Source of the DNA: UBA2137 sp050251555
GTDB lineage: Bacteria; Pseudomonadota; Alphaproteobacteria; Micavibrionales; Micavibrionaceae
Direction: 5' to 3'
DNA length: 28,438 nucleotides
Assembly (NCBI GenBank): GCA_050251555.1
Contig: JBFWMN010000019.1
Location: 1-28,438, forward strand
Part shown: piece by piece, positions 8,542-14,627 of the stretch
Numbering within the stretch: the stretch's first letter is position 1
How the letters are laid out: the number at the start of each line of letters is the position of its first letter
Translations under genes and position numbers: made by a program
Notes under the pieces: generated by a model
What the model saw: the letters and a program-made list of their open reading frames with translations, nothing else
The model's database searches: none
Told to the model about the DNA's origin: nothing

Positions 8542-8571
8542 ATCATAAAGCCTTGAATTCATCAATGTCAG
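8542..8571 (-). promoter_or_regulatory. Likely sigma-70 promoter of secE-nusG
   Basis: On the minus strand CTGACA (8566-8571, five of six to TTGACA) and TATGAT (8542-8547, five of six to TATAAT) are spaced 18 nt. This would start transcription near 8535, about 75 nt before the secE ATG. Confidence 0.6.
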
Positions 8572-8784
8572 GGGAAAGTCTCTTTCCTTTAAACGAAATC
8601 AAATGGCTTTGCCAGCCCTTTTTTCATTTTCATTCCGCAGAAAAGACTGAGAGGCCATCCCGTCTTGAGAAGTACATGCCCAAGAAAGATTTCATCCCAC
8701 ATTGTGGATGAATGGACATGACACGCCTTCCAAACGCATCAGAATAAGGGCATCAGAAAGAGGAATACTTATTTATCAACAAAG
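8572..8784. other. Gene-free stretch upstream of the secE promoter
   Basis: Together with the secE promoter and leader, this makes 323 nt without a convincing gene (8462-8784). A short open frame on the plus strand (8514-8711) has no ribosome-binding site and no recognisable content. The right end carries DnaA-box-like sites, listed separately. No tRNA is seen here, although tRNA-Trp is often found directly upstream of secE. Confidence 0.5.
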
Positions 8785-8793
8785 TTATCCACA
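8703..8793. promoter_or_regulatory. Cluster of DnaA-box-like sites
   Basis: A perfect DnaA box TTATCCACA lies at 8785-8793. A one-mismatch copy TTATCAACA lies 12 nt upstream on the same strand (8773-8781). Another one-mismatch copy (TCATCCACA, minus strand) lies at 8703-8711. The first overlaps the epimerase stop codon. They could bind DnaA, either for titration or transcription control; nothing else here suggests an origin. Confidence 0.35.
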
Positions 8794-9807
8794 GCCCCAT
8801 TTGGTGCCAAATTGCACCTTATTTCCGGCATATTGTACGCATCCTGAAACATCTTTTTCCAGCCAGCTTGCACCGTCCAGATCAGCGAGTTGCGCACTTT
8901 GTGCAACAACGATAGCCGGTGCCATCGCCAGCGAAGTTCCGACCATACAGCCGACCATGATTTTCAACGGATTTTGTGATTGGGTGGCACGTATCGTATT
9001 TATCTCCTTCACCCTAGAGACCATATCTAGAGCATGCGTGAGGCCTCCGGATTTATCCAGCTTAATATTGACCATATCATAACGATCTTGACGTTCCGTA
9101 ATGTCTTTTTCCGTGTGCACGCTCTCATCCCCGCAAATCAGAATGCCATGACGGTCAATTCCCAATAACTTGTTATCTTGTGCGGCAGGCAGAGGTTGCT
9201 CGATCATTTTTACACCTACCAAGGCTGCAGGCCCGATAAAGGATTGTAATTGGTCCACATCCCACCCCTCATTCGCATCCACAATCAGTGCGGCATCGGG
9301 GCGCACATGATGGACCATTTCAAGTCTTTTCAAATCATCCCCAAAATCACCGCCCAGTTTGATTTTTAATGTCGTGAATGCTGAAAAAGACGCAGCCGCC
9401 GCAGCCATTCTTTCAGGCGTGTCAAGTGAGAGCGTCTGAAGCGTTTCGACAGGGCGTAAGCGATCACTCAAATGCGCACGACGCCAGATGGGTTCATGCA
9501 TCCATTGACACTCTATATCCCAGAAAGCGCAGTCCAGCGCGTTTCGCGCCGCACCTGCAGGCAATACGGATTGCAACTCCTGACGGGTCATGCCGTTTTT
9601 AACATCCTGTGCGAGCGCCGATAATGCGTCACAAACGCTTTCCATAGACTCCTGATAACGTGAGATCGGCGCACATTCACCGCGACCAACTCGCCCCATT
9701 CCATCCGTCAACGTAACTGTAACGAGGTTCGTCGTCGATTTCGGGCCTCGTGCCGTTGCAAAAGGCGTGCGCAAATTCAGGATCTGGGGTTTAACGTCGA
9801 GCTGCAT
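8785..9807 (-). CDS. Dipeptide epimerase / N-acyl amino acid racemase (DgcA-like), enolase superfamily
   Basis: This 340-residue protein belongs to the muconate-lactonizing subgroup of the enolase superfamily. It has an N-terminal capping domain (about 1-120) and a modified TIM barrel. The acid/base pair is visible: the KIK motif (K148, K150) and K249 in NIKLDKSGG. The Mg2+ ligands are D177 in VDANEGW, E203 in IEQPLP and D227 in CGDES. This arrangement is known from L-Ala-D/L-Glu epimerases, which recycle murein peptides, and from the related DgcA racemases; the true substrate is not settled. The specificity loop reads GCMVGTS where many epimerases have GCMxES. I chose the ATG at 9807 because GGGAG precedes it; ATGs at 9822 and further upstream are possible. 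It is transcribed away from the next gene. Confidence 0.85.
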   Translation of the reverse strand: MQLDVKPQILNLRTPFATARGPKSTTNLVTVTLTDGMGRVGRGECAPISRYQESMESVCDALSALAQDVKNGMTRQELQSVLPAGAARNALDCAFWDIECQWMHEPIWRRAHLSDRLRPVETLQTLSLDTPERMAAAAASFSAFTTLKIKLGGDFGDDLKRLEMVHHVRPDAALIVDANEGWDVDQLQSFIGPAALVGVKMIEQPLPAAQDNKLLGIDRHGILICGDESVHTEKDITERQDRYDMVNIKLDKSGGLTHALDMVSRVKEINTIRATQSQNPLKIMVGCMVGTSLAMAPAIVVAQSAQLADLDGASWLEKDVSGCVQYAGNKVQFGTKWGCG

Positions 9808-9884
9808 TTGTTCTCCCTGCATACATATTCTTACTCTCCTCTGACTGTGCACGAAATGACATAAGGCAACAATCACATTTTTAT

Positions 9885-9913
9885 TTGACATATATAACTA
9901 TATGATTTACATA
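9885..9913 (+). promoter_or_regulatory. Possible promoter of the membrane-protein gene pair, very close to the start codon
   Basis: A perfect -35 TTGACA (9885-9890) is followed 17 nt later by a weak -10 (TACATA, 9908-9913) in a very AT-rich stretch. Only 8 nt then remain before the ATG at 9922, so transcription would begin at or next to the start codon. Confidence 0.4.
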
Positions 9914-9921
9914 TTCACGCC

Positions 9922-10650
9922 ATGAAATTACCTAAAATAAAACTCGGCAAAGTGTTCTGGGGCAGCGTATCCATAGTGGGTGCCGGCTGCACCTTTGCAG
10001 GCATCGCGACCGTTGCCTTTGGAGATGTAACAGATACACGCGAACATCTGCAACCTACCTCCCAATGCACCGTCACAACGGATGAATGGGTGGGTGGTGC
10101 ACAGCCTCACTTTAAGGAAATCTCCTTTTACACCAGTTGGAACGGTTATGATGACGTTCATGACGATGCCGATTTCCGCCCCTACGCCGATCCGACAGAA
10201 TATGAAATCGAAGACGCCGCACGTCGCGGTGAGCCCACACCGCAAGGAGGTGCAGAGCAAGCATTGGACGATTGCATCGCTTATATAGATGAGCGCGACG
10301 GCATTGGTTTGCGTGATGTGCGTGTCAATTCCGGCACCGCTGGAGAACACGGCTTCAATCTGCCTATTCCAATTGGTCAGCATGCCGTCACCTCTGAAGA
10401 CAGTCAGGAAACGTCGCGTTATCGCCTTGGCAATAAATGGGCCGCGCGGGAAGCCATCGGGCATATTCGCGACCATCGCGAGTTGGTCGATGATCGCCGC
10501 CGCGCCCACAACGCCGAAGAGAACTTACCTGACAATTCGCTCATTCAGGTGCAGCGCCGTGTACGCGAAGACGTGACAGAACGCGCTAAACAACAAGATG
10601 GCTCATGGTCCAGTTGGGGCTGGGGATTGGTGGAACGCTATGTCATTTGA
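9922..10650 (+). CDS. Unrecognised single-pass membrane protein (first of a pair)
   Basis: I do not recognise this 242-residue protein. A short basic N-terminus (KLPKIKLGK) is followed by one hydrophobic segment at about residues 11-34, so the rest is probably periplasmic with the N-terminus inside. The outer part has two cysteines (C49, C118), a short possibly beta-rich stretch (ISFYTSWNGYDD), a helix containing ALDDCIAYID, and a charged helical C-terminal half (about 170-225) ending in Trp-rich SWSSWGWG. No Shine-Dalgarno precedes the ATG, which fits a leaderless message from the promoter just upstream. It overlaps the next gene by 11 nt. The same order of membrane segment, cysteine-bearing helix and an AREAIGHI-like helix occurs in that gene, so the two may be old duplicates. 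Confidence 0.7.
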   Translation: MKLPKIKLGKVFWGSVSIVGAGCTFAGIATVAFGDVTDTREHLQPTSQCTVTTDEWVGGAQPHFKEISFYTSWNGYDDVHDDADFRPYADPTEYEIEDAARRGEPTPQGGAEQALDDCIAYIDERDGIGLRDVRVNSGTAGEHGFNLPIPIGQHAVTSEDSQETSRYRLGNKWAAREAIGHIRDHRELVDDRRRAHNAEENLPDNSLIQVQRRVREDVTERAKQQDGSWSSWGWGLVERYVI

Positions 10651-11539
10651 ACCGATTTGCATTACGCCTGTTGCCGAAATCGATGCAAGTGAGCTGATCA
10701 CAACCCGCATTCCCGACTTTCTGCAAAAAGCTTCACAGCCCGACACTTCTCCTCTTCAGAAGAAAGGTGCCTTGCGCATTGCCGCGGGAGCAGCGCTTTC
10801 CGGTTTAAAAGGCCTTGGCAAATTTGCTTTTCGTTCGGTAGCAAACCCTTATGCCGCTACGGTTTTAAGTATGACGGGCGCTTTCGGCCTAGCAACAGCC
10901 GCCATTTACCCAAACATGATGGCAAATTTCGGTGCACGTTCGGGCTGGTCTACCTCCGTCAACTTTGCCGTGACCAATGGCACGACAGGTGAAGAGCAGG
11001 AATGCGCCACAACGCCTGGCGCGCACTACGCCAACAATTATGACGCCGCTGCGGCCTGTGCCGATTATATTAAAGGTGTCAATTTCCCGATTGGCAAGCT
11101 GCAGATGTCTTACTCCCTTGCCGACAAGAACATTCGCGGCATGACGAATTTAGGTGACACGCACGGACATTACGGCGACCCGTATGATGGTGGATCGCGC
11201 ACCTTCACAGATATCTCTCGCAATGATGCCTTGCGTGAAATCGAAAGCTTCCAGATGGCAGCACTTGAGAATGACGGTAAAATCATCTTGCAACCTAATC
11301 GTCTCGATTACTGGCGCTACCAAGCTTATGTCAGAATCCCCAAAGCCGTGTCATCATCCGTGACATCACTGGAGGACCGTGTATCCTATCGCATTGAAGG
11401 CATGCGCGATAAGGTAGCCGGATGGCTGGAGGGCATTGCAGGTTCGGTGCGCACCCCACATGAAGAGAATGTCGGTACAGTGATTGAAATTTCCGACGAG
11501 TCTCCCGCGGCAACCCCGTTCACAAATGCACCTCACTAA
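10640..11539 (+). CDS. Unrecognised single-pass membrane protein (second of a pair)
   Basis: I do not recognise this 299-residue protein. About 65 N-terminal residues are probably cytoplasmic, followed by a Gly/Ala-rich membrane segment (about 68-92, with TVLSMTGAFGLATAAIY). A roughly 200-residue outer domain follows. That domain has two cysteines (C122, C140), a beta-like TSVNFAVTNG stretch, a helix with AAAACADYIKG, a Gly/His/Asp-rich loop (THGHYGDPYDGG, about 174-185) and an NDALREIESFQ helix. I chose the ATG at 10640 because GGTGGA precedes it and it gives an 11-nt overlap with the first gene; an ATG 14 codons upstream is also open. The order of elements parallels its neighbour. No signal for secretion, catalysis or a known complex is visible. 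Confidence 0.7.
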   Translation: MSFEPICITPVAEIDASELITTRIPDFLQKASQPDTSPLQKKGALRIAAGAALSGLKGLGKFAFRSVANPYAATVLSMTGAFGLATAAIYPNMMANFGARSGWSTSVNFAVTNGTTGEEQECATTPGAHYANNYDAAAACADYIKGVNFPIGKLQMSYSLADKNIRGMTNLGDTHGHYGDPYDGGSRTFTDISRNDALREIESFQMAALENDGKIILQPNRLDYWRYQAYVRIPKAVSSSVTSLEDRVSYRIEGMRDKVAGWLEGIAGSVRTPHEENVGTVIEISDESPAATPFTNAPH

Positions 11540-11617
11540 AAAGACGTACGCAATAACGACGCAGACGTCATCAAAACCACATCAGGCGCTTATTTTCTGT
11601 GCATAAGTGAACTCGCC

Positions 11618-11642
11618 TTAAAGGTGATTAACTTCGCATTAA
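11618..11642. promoter_or_regulatory. CtrA-like box, three phased TTAA words
   Basis: TTAA occurs at 11618-11621, 11628-11631 and 11639-11642. The last two form an exact TTAA-N7-TTAA, the recognition pattern of the alphaproteobacterial cell-cycle regulator CtrA. No gene starts directly downstream on either strand, so it may be an orphan or chance site. Confidence 0.3.
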
Positions 11643-11911
11643 CTTTCTTACTTTTACAGTGACCCGTAACGCCCCTCCGAATCGCATGACGTGTCACTGC
11701 ATCACAAATCAGGAAAATCACCCCTTGACACCAAAAGACCCCATTTTGGTTCAAAACATTTCAGTTTTTTACGTATCGTAATTATTTATAATGCATATAA
11801 ACATATAAATATGTGTTTTTCATGTCATTTTTTAAAAGATCACATGAAGCGCATATACGGCCCATATTTTTAAGGTCATAAAGACGCATGATTTGATGAC
11901 GCAACAGCGCA

Positions 11912-11950
11912 AAATGGTACCGCCCTCAAAAGTGGAAATGGTACAGCGCG
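11912..11950. repeat. Paired AAATGGTAC repeats, possible insertion-sequence end remnant
   Basis: AAATGGTAC occurs at 11912-11920 and again 24 nt later at 11936-11944, each followed by C or A and then GC. On the minus strand this reads as two GTACCATTT words separated by CCACTTTTGAGGGCG. Repeated words of this kind are found at the ends of IS21-type elements, but no transposase gene or second end is visible, so this is at most a relic. Confidence 0.3.
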
Positions 11951-11986
11951 ATTTTTTAAAGATAAGATATTTCAAAACATTCTTTA

Positions 11987-12021
11987 AAAGAAAAGCATGT
12001 GCCGGGCACTCCGACACATGC
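11987..12021 (-). terminator. Terminator of the azoR-pirin operon
   Basis: GCATGTG (11995-12001) pairs with CACATGC (12015-12021), extended by CGG/CCG after one mismatch, with a 5-nt loop. On the minus strand the stem is followed directly by TTTTCTTTT. It lies about 140 nt beyond the pirin stop codon. Confidence 0.7.
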
Positions 12022-12159
12022 CGAACAGGTCATTTTGAGAGATGTCACGGAGGCGTACATTTTCAACGCCACCTCCATGCAGATTCAGGCCATGAAGCCA
12101 ATTCGCAGATTCGGATCACACCGTCTTAAAGTGCGAGGCATCTCCATGCACCAATGCGA

Positions 12160-12879
12160 TTAATGCATGACTTCAGGATGCTGCGGCACATCGATCACAA
12201 TGACCTCTGCATCACTGAGCGCTTCAAGAGTGACCTCTTTGACTTGCGTGACTTCCATGCCGTCTCCTTCACGAAGCGTACGTCCTTCAACCTCAATCTC
12301 ACCTTGAGATACAAGGATATAAGCCTGGTCATGAATGGGATGTGTCACACGCACGCCCTTACCCATTTTGCCCCCTGAGATGGAGGCGTCAGCATGGATG
12401 TAAAGCGCACCTTTTCCTTGATCCGCGTCACGCCCCGACACCAGAAGAGGCAGAGCATCGCTTACCTGACGATCCGCAAAGCGCGCCGTTTCCCAGCGGG
12501 GCTGAACCCCTTGCACTTTCGGCTCAATCCAGATTTGGAAGAGTTTTGTTTCCGTATCTTCGCGATTATGCTCGGAATGGAAAATGCCTGTGCCTGCGCT
12601 CATCACCTGCACATCACCGGCACGGGTCACACCTTTATTTCCACGAGAATCCTCGTGAGTGATCGCGCCTTTGCGCACAAACGTAATGATCTCCATATCA
12701 TTATGGGGATGCTTACCGAAACCGGCGTGCGGCTGCACGATGTCGTCATTAATGACGCGCAAAATGCCAAAGCCCATGCGGTCACGGTTCACGTAACGTG
12801 AAAAGCTGAAATGGTAGCGGGCATCCAGCCAACCGAACTCTCCGCGGCCTAATTCTTCATAGGGATAGACTTTTATCAT
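12160..12879 (-). CDS. Pirin family protein (YhhW/YhaK-type bicupin)
   Basis: This 239-residue cytoplasmic bicupin belongs to the pirin family, some members of which show quercetin 2,3-dioxygenase activity. The four metal ligands of the N-terminal cupin fall at the positions seen in E. coli YhhW: H57 and H59 in GKHPHNDMEI, and H101 and E103 in FHSEHN. The C-terminal cupin (about 150-235) has no obvious metal set, as usual. Length and the N-terminal YHFSFSRYVNRDRMGFG are typical. AAGGAG precedes the ATG. It follows azoR by 32 nt and is probably co-transcribed with it, which suggests a role in handling quinones or flavonoid-like electrophiles; that role is inferred. Confidence 0.92.
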   Translation of the reverse strand: MIKVYPYEELGRGEFGWLDARYHFSFSRYVNRDRMGFGILRVINDDIVQPHAGFGKHPHNDMEIITFVRKGAITHEDSRGNKGVTRAGDVQVMSAGTGIFHSEHNREDTETKLFQIWIEPKVQGVQPRWETARFADRQVSDALPLLVSGRDADQGKGALYIHADASISGGKMGKGVRVTHPIHDQAYILVSQGEIEVEGRTLREGDGMEVTQVKEVTLEALSDAEVIVIDVPQHPEVMH

Positions 12880-12911
12880 GGCTATCTTCTCCTTTCTTTC
12901 TCTTTACCTTT

Positions 12912-13490
12912 TTAAGCAACGCTCAATTCAAGCGATTTAATCTCTGTTGCGGCCTTTTCAAATGCCTGTGCCGCGATATCAGGCCCCATATTCACCCCTT
13001 CCGCACGGATAAAGGTGACGTCATGGATGCCCATAAACCCCATGACAGCCTTTAAGTGGGCTTCCTGATGGTCCAAAAACGAGAGTTCACCGCTATAAAC
13101 CCCGCCTCTTGCCGAAGCGACATACACTTGCTTGCCGCCTGCCAGACCGACAGGGCCATCCGCCGTATAGCGGAAAGTACGACCCGAAACCGCAACGCGG
13201 TCAATCCAGCTTTTGAGCTGTGCGGGAAGGCCGAAATTATACATCGGCGCGCCGATCACGACGATATCTGCACTCAAAAAGTCCTGAAGGGCGCGTTCCC
13301 CTTCTTGTTTTTCCTTCTCATCCGTAAAAGCCGCACTTGAGAGGAATGCAAAAGGCTGCGCATCCAGATCGTAATAAGTGACCTCGAGATCCAAAACCTG
13401 CGCCTTCAATTGAGACACGATATCTGCGCTCAGTTTACGCGTGACAGATTTTTCGCCGGTAATGGCGGAGTCAATATGAAGCAATTTCAT
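12912..13490 (-). CDS. azoR: FMN-dependent NADH-azoreductase
   Basis: This 192-residue flavodoxin-fold enzyme uses NADH through FMN to carry out two-electron reduction of quinones and azo compounds. Family hallmarks are the N-terminal MKLLHIDSAI, the FMN-contacting APMYNFGLPAQLKSWIDRV with GRTFRYT, and the SARGGVY loop near residue 127. Length is near that of E. coli AzoR (about 200). The ATG at 13490 has an excellent GGGAGG; the frame is open further upstream. Its start overlaps the stop of a 31-codon upstream reading frame by ATGA. It is divergent from a LysR gene, the usual arrangement for LysR-controlled azoR or quinone reductase genes, and is followed by the pirin gene. Confidence 0.93.
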   Translation of the reverse strand: MKLLHIDSAITGEKSVTRKLSADIVSQLKAQVLDLEVTYYDLDAQPFAFLSSAAFTDEKEKQEGERALQDFLSADIVVIGAPMYNFGLPAQLKSWIDRVAVSGRTFRYTADGPVGLAGGKQVYVASARGGVYSGELSFLDHQEAHLKAVMGFMGIHDVTFIRAEGVNMGPDIAAQAFEKAATEIKSLELSVA

Positions 13491-13582
13491 TTCAGACCTC
13501 CCTGTTGGGTGTTGGGAAGCGTCTCTACCGAGTAGAGATGGGAAGCTCTGCACATTGCAGCAAATAATTCGGAGGGGCTCAT
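13487..13582 (-). CDS. Possible 31-residue upstream peptide translationally coupled to azoR
   Basis: A small reading frame starts at an ATG (13582) preceded by AAAGGAAA at good spacing. It encodes a 31-residue peptide beginning MSPSELFAAMCRASH. Its TGA overlaps the azoR ATG as ATGA, and the azoR ribosome-binding site lies inside its last codons. The peptide resembles nothing I know. The arrangement suggests coupled translation or a leader peptide. The frame is open for 35 more codons upstream, but only this start has a ribosome-binding site. Chance is a real alternative for a frame this short. Confidence 0.4.
   Translation of the reverse strand: MSPSELFAAMCRASHLYSVETLPNTQQGGLK
13522..13538. 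repeat. Perfect 7-bp inverted repeat in the azoR leader
   Basis: TCTCTAC and GTAGAGA flank a 3-nt centre (CGA), lying 32-48 nt upstream of the azoR ATG and inside the small upstream reading frame. It could be an operator or an mRNA hairpin with a tight loop. Confidence 0.5.
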
Positions 13583-13708
13583 CGCGTTTTCCTTTTTTCC
13601 GTGTTTGATAGTTTTATCTCTTGAAAAAAGGATATAATGCGTTACAAAATTTGATAATTGCCTTAAATTGAAAATAACTATTTCCATTTACTTGATAATA
13701 AGACACTC

Positions 13709-14626
13709 ATGGATTCACTTTCCCGCATCGCCATTTTTATCGCTGTCGCCAAAGCCGAGAGCTTTACGGGAGCGGCCCGCGAGTTAGGACTAACCAGTTC
13801 AGCCGTTTCCAAGCAAATTCAAAATCTGGAATATGAGTTGAAAGTGAAATTGCTGAACCGCACGACACGCCGCGTCAGCCTCACAGAAGAAGGAAGCCTT
13901 TTTTACGAGCGTGCCTCACGTGCGCTGGAAGACATTGCCGAGGCTCGAGAAGAATTAAATGATCTGAAAGCCACCCCACGCGGCAGCTTGAAAATCAGCG
14001 TACCGAATGCGTTGGGTGACCTGTATCTGAAGACACCGATTGCAGAATTTGCCGCTCTGTATCCAGACGTCCAACTGGACGTACAGTTCGATGACAAATT
14101 GGTCAGCCTAACCGAGGACGGCTTTGATCTCGTTATACGTCTCGGAACATTAAGCGATTCCAGCATGATTGCGCGTAAACTTGTTGCCTGCCCCATTACG
14201 ATGTGCGCCTCGCCCGCCTATCTTGCCCGATATGGCACGCCACAAACGGCTGAAGACCTAAAAAACCATCATGTTTTAGCCTATACGCGCAATAAAGGGG
14301 CTTTGGAATGGCGTTACCGCGACCCTGACGGCAGCGAGGGCATTATCCCGCTGCAAAGTGCCTTTAAATGCGATTCAGCGTCCATGATGTCCGAGGCGGC
14401 TAAGGCAGGATTAGGGATCATCATTGCCCCGTCTTTTCTGTTTTGCCATGAGATTATCGGGAAAGAATTGATCCCCATTCTGCCAAATTATCAAACAATG
14501 CCAGAACGTAATCTCTATGCGATTTTTCCACCCAACCGCTATCTCTCCACCCGCCTTCGCCTATTTGTCGATTACATAGATGCCTATTGCACACGCGTTC
14601 TGGCCCCTTTAATGCAGCAGGTATGA
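13709..14626 (+). CDS. LysR family transcriptional regulator
   Basis: This 305-residue regulator has the typical LysR layout. A winged helix-turn-helix covers about residues 1-60 (SLSRIAIFIAVAKAESFTGA, then LTSSAVSKQIQNLE and LNRTTRRVSLTEEG). A periplasmic-binding-like effector domain covers about 88-295 (GSLKISVPNALGDLYL, with FDLVIRLGTLSDSSMIARKL). It resembles the CrgA/AaeR-type subgroup. It is transcribed away from azoR across a 218-nt AT-rich region, which suggests it controls azoR and pirin and probably itself. A TTGATA near 13651 could be its -35. The next gene, a photolyase, begins only 1 nt after its stop codon, so read-through into the photolyase is likely. Confidence 0.93.
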   Translation: MDSLSRIAIFIAVAKAESFTGAARELGLTSSAVSKQIQNLEYELKVKLLNRTTRRVSLTEEGSLFYERASRALEDIAEAREELNDLKATPRGSLKISVPNALGDLYLKTPIAEFAALYPDVQLDVQFDDKLVSLTEDGFDLVIRLGTLSDSSMIARKLVACPITMCASPAYLARYGTPQTAEDLKNHHVLAYTRNKGALEWRYRDPDGSEGIIPLQSAFKCDSASMMSEAAKAGLGIIIAPSFLFCHEIIGKELIPILPNYQTMPERNLYAIFPPNRYLSTRLRLFVDYIDAYCTRVLAPLMQQV

Positions 14627-14627
14627 C

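Larger units (their letters stand above)
11540..12159. other. 620-bp gene-free region between the membrane-protein pair and the pirin gene
   Basis: No convincing gene lies here. The left part has three TTAA words at 10-11 bp spacing (CtrA-like, listed separately) and a 7-bp dyad ACCAAAA/TTTTGGT at 11730-11750. The middle (about 11750-11830) is very AT-rich. The right part has a pair of AAATGGTAC repeats that may be a mobile-element remnant, then the terminator of the pirin operon. Short open frames on both strands lack ribosome-binding sites. Confidence 0.5.

Noticed and set aside
8514..8711. 65-codon open frame on the plus strand upstream of secE
   Set aside because: It has no ribosome-binding site, its composition is not protein-like, and it crosses the likely secE promoter.
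8462..8800. Attachment-site copy of the tRNA-Trp 3' end near secE
   Set aside because: No match to the tRNA 3' sequence was found, and no integrase gene is in the window.
11832..12129. Short open frames on both strands near the AAATGGTAC repeats
   Set aside because: They lack ribosome-binding sites and recognisable content, and overlap the pirin-operon terminator.
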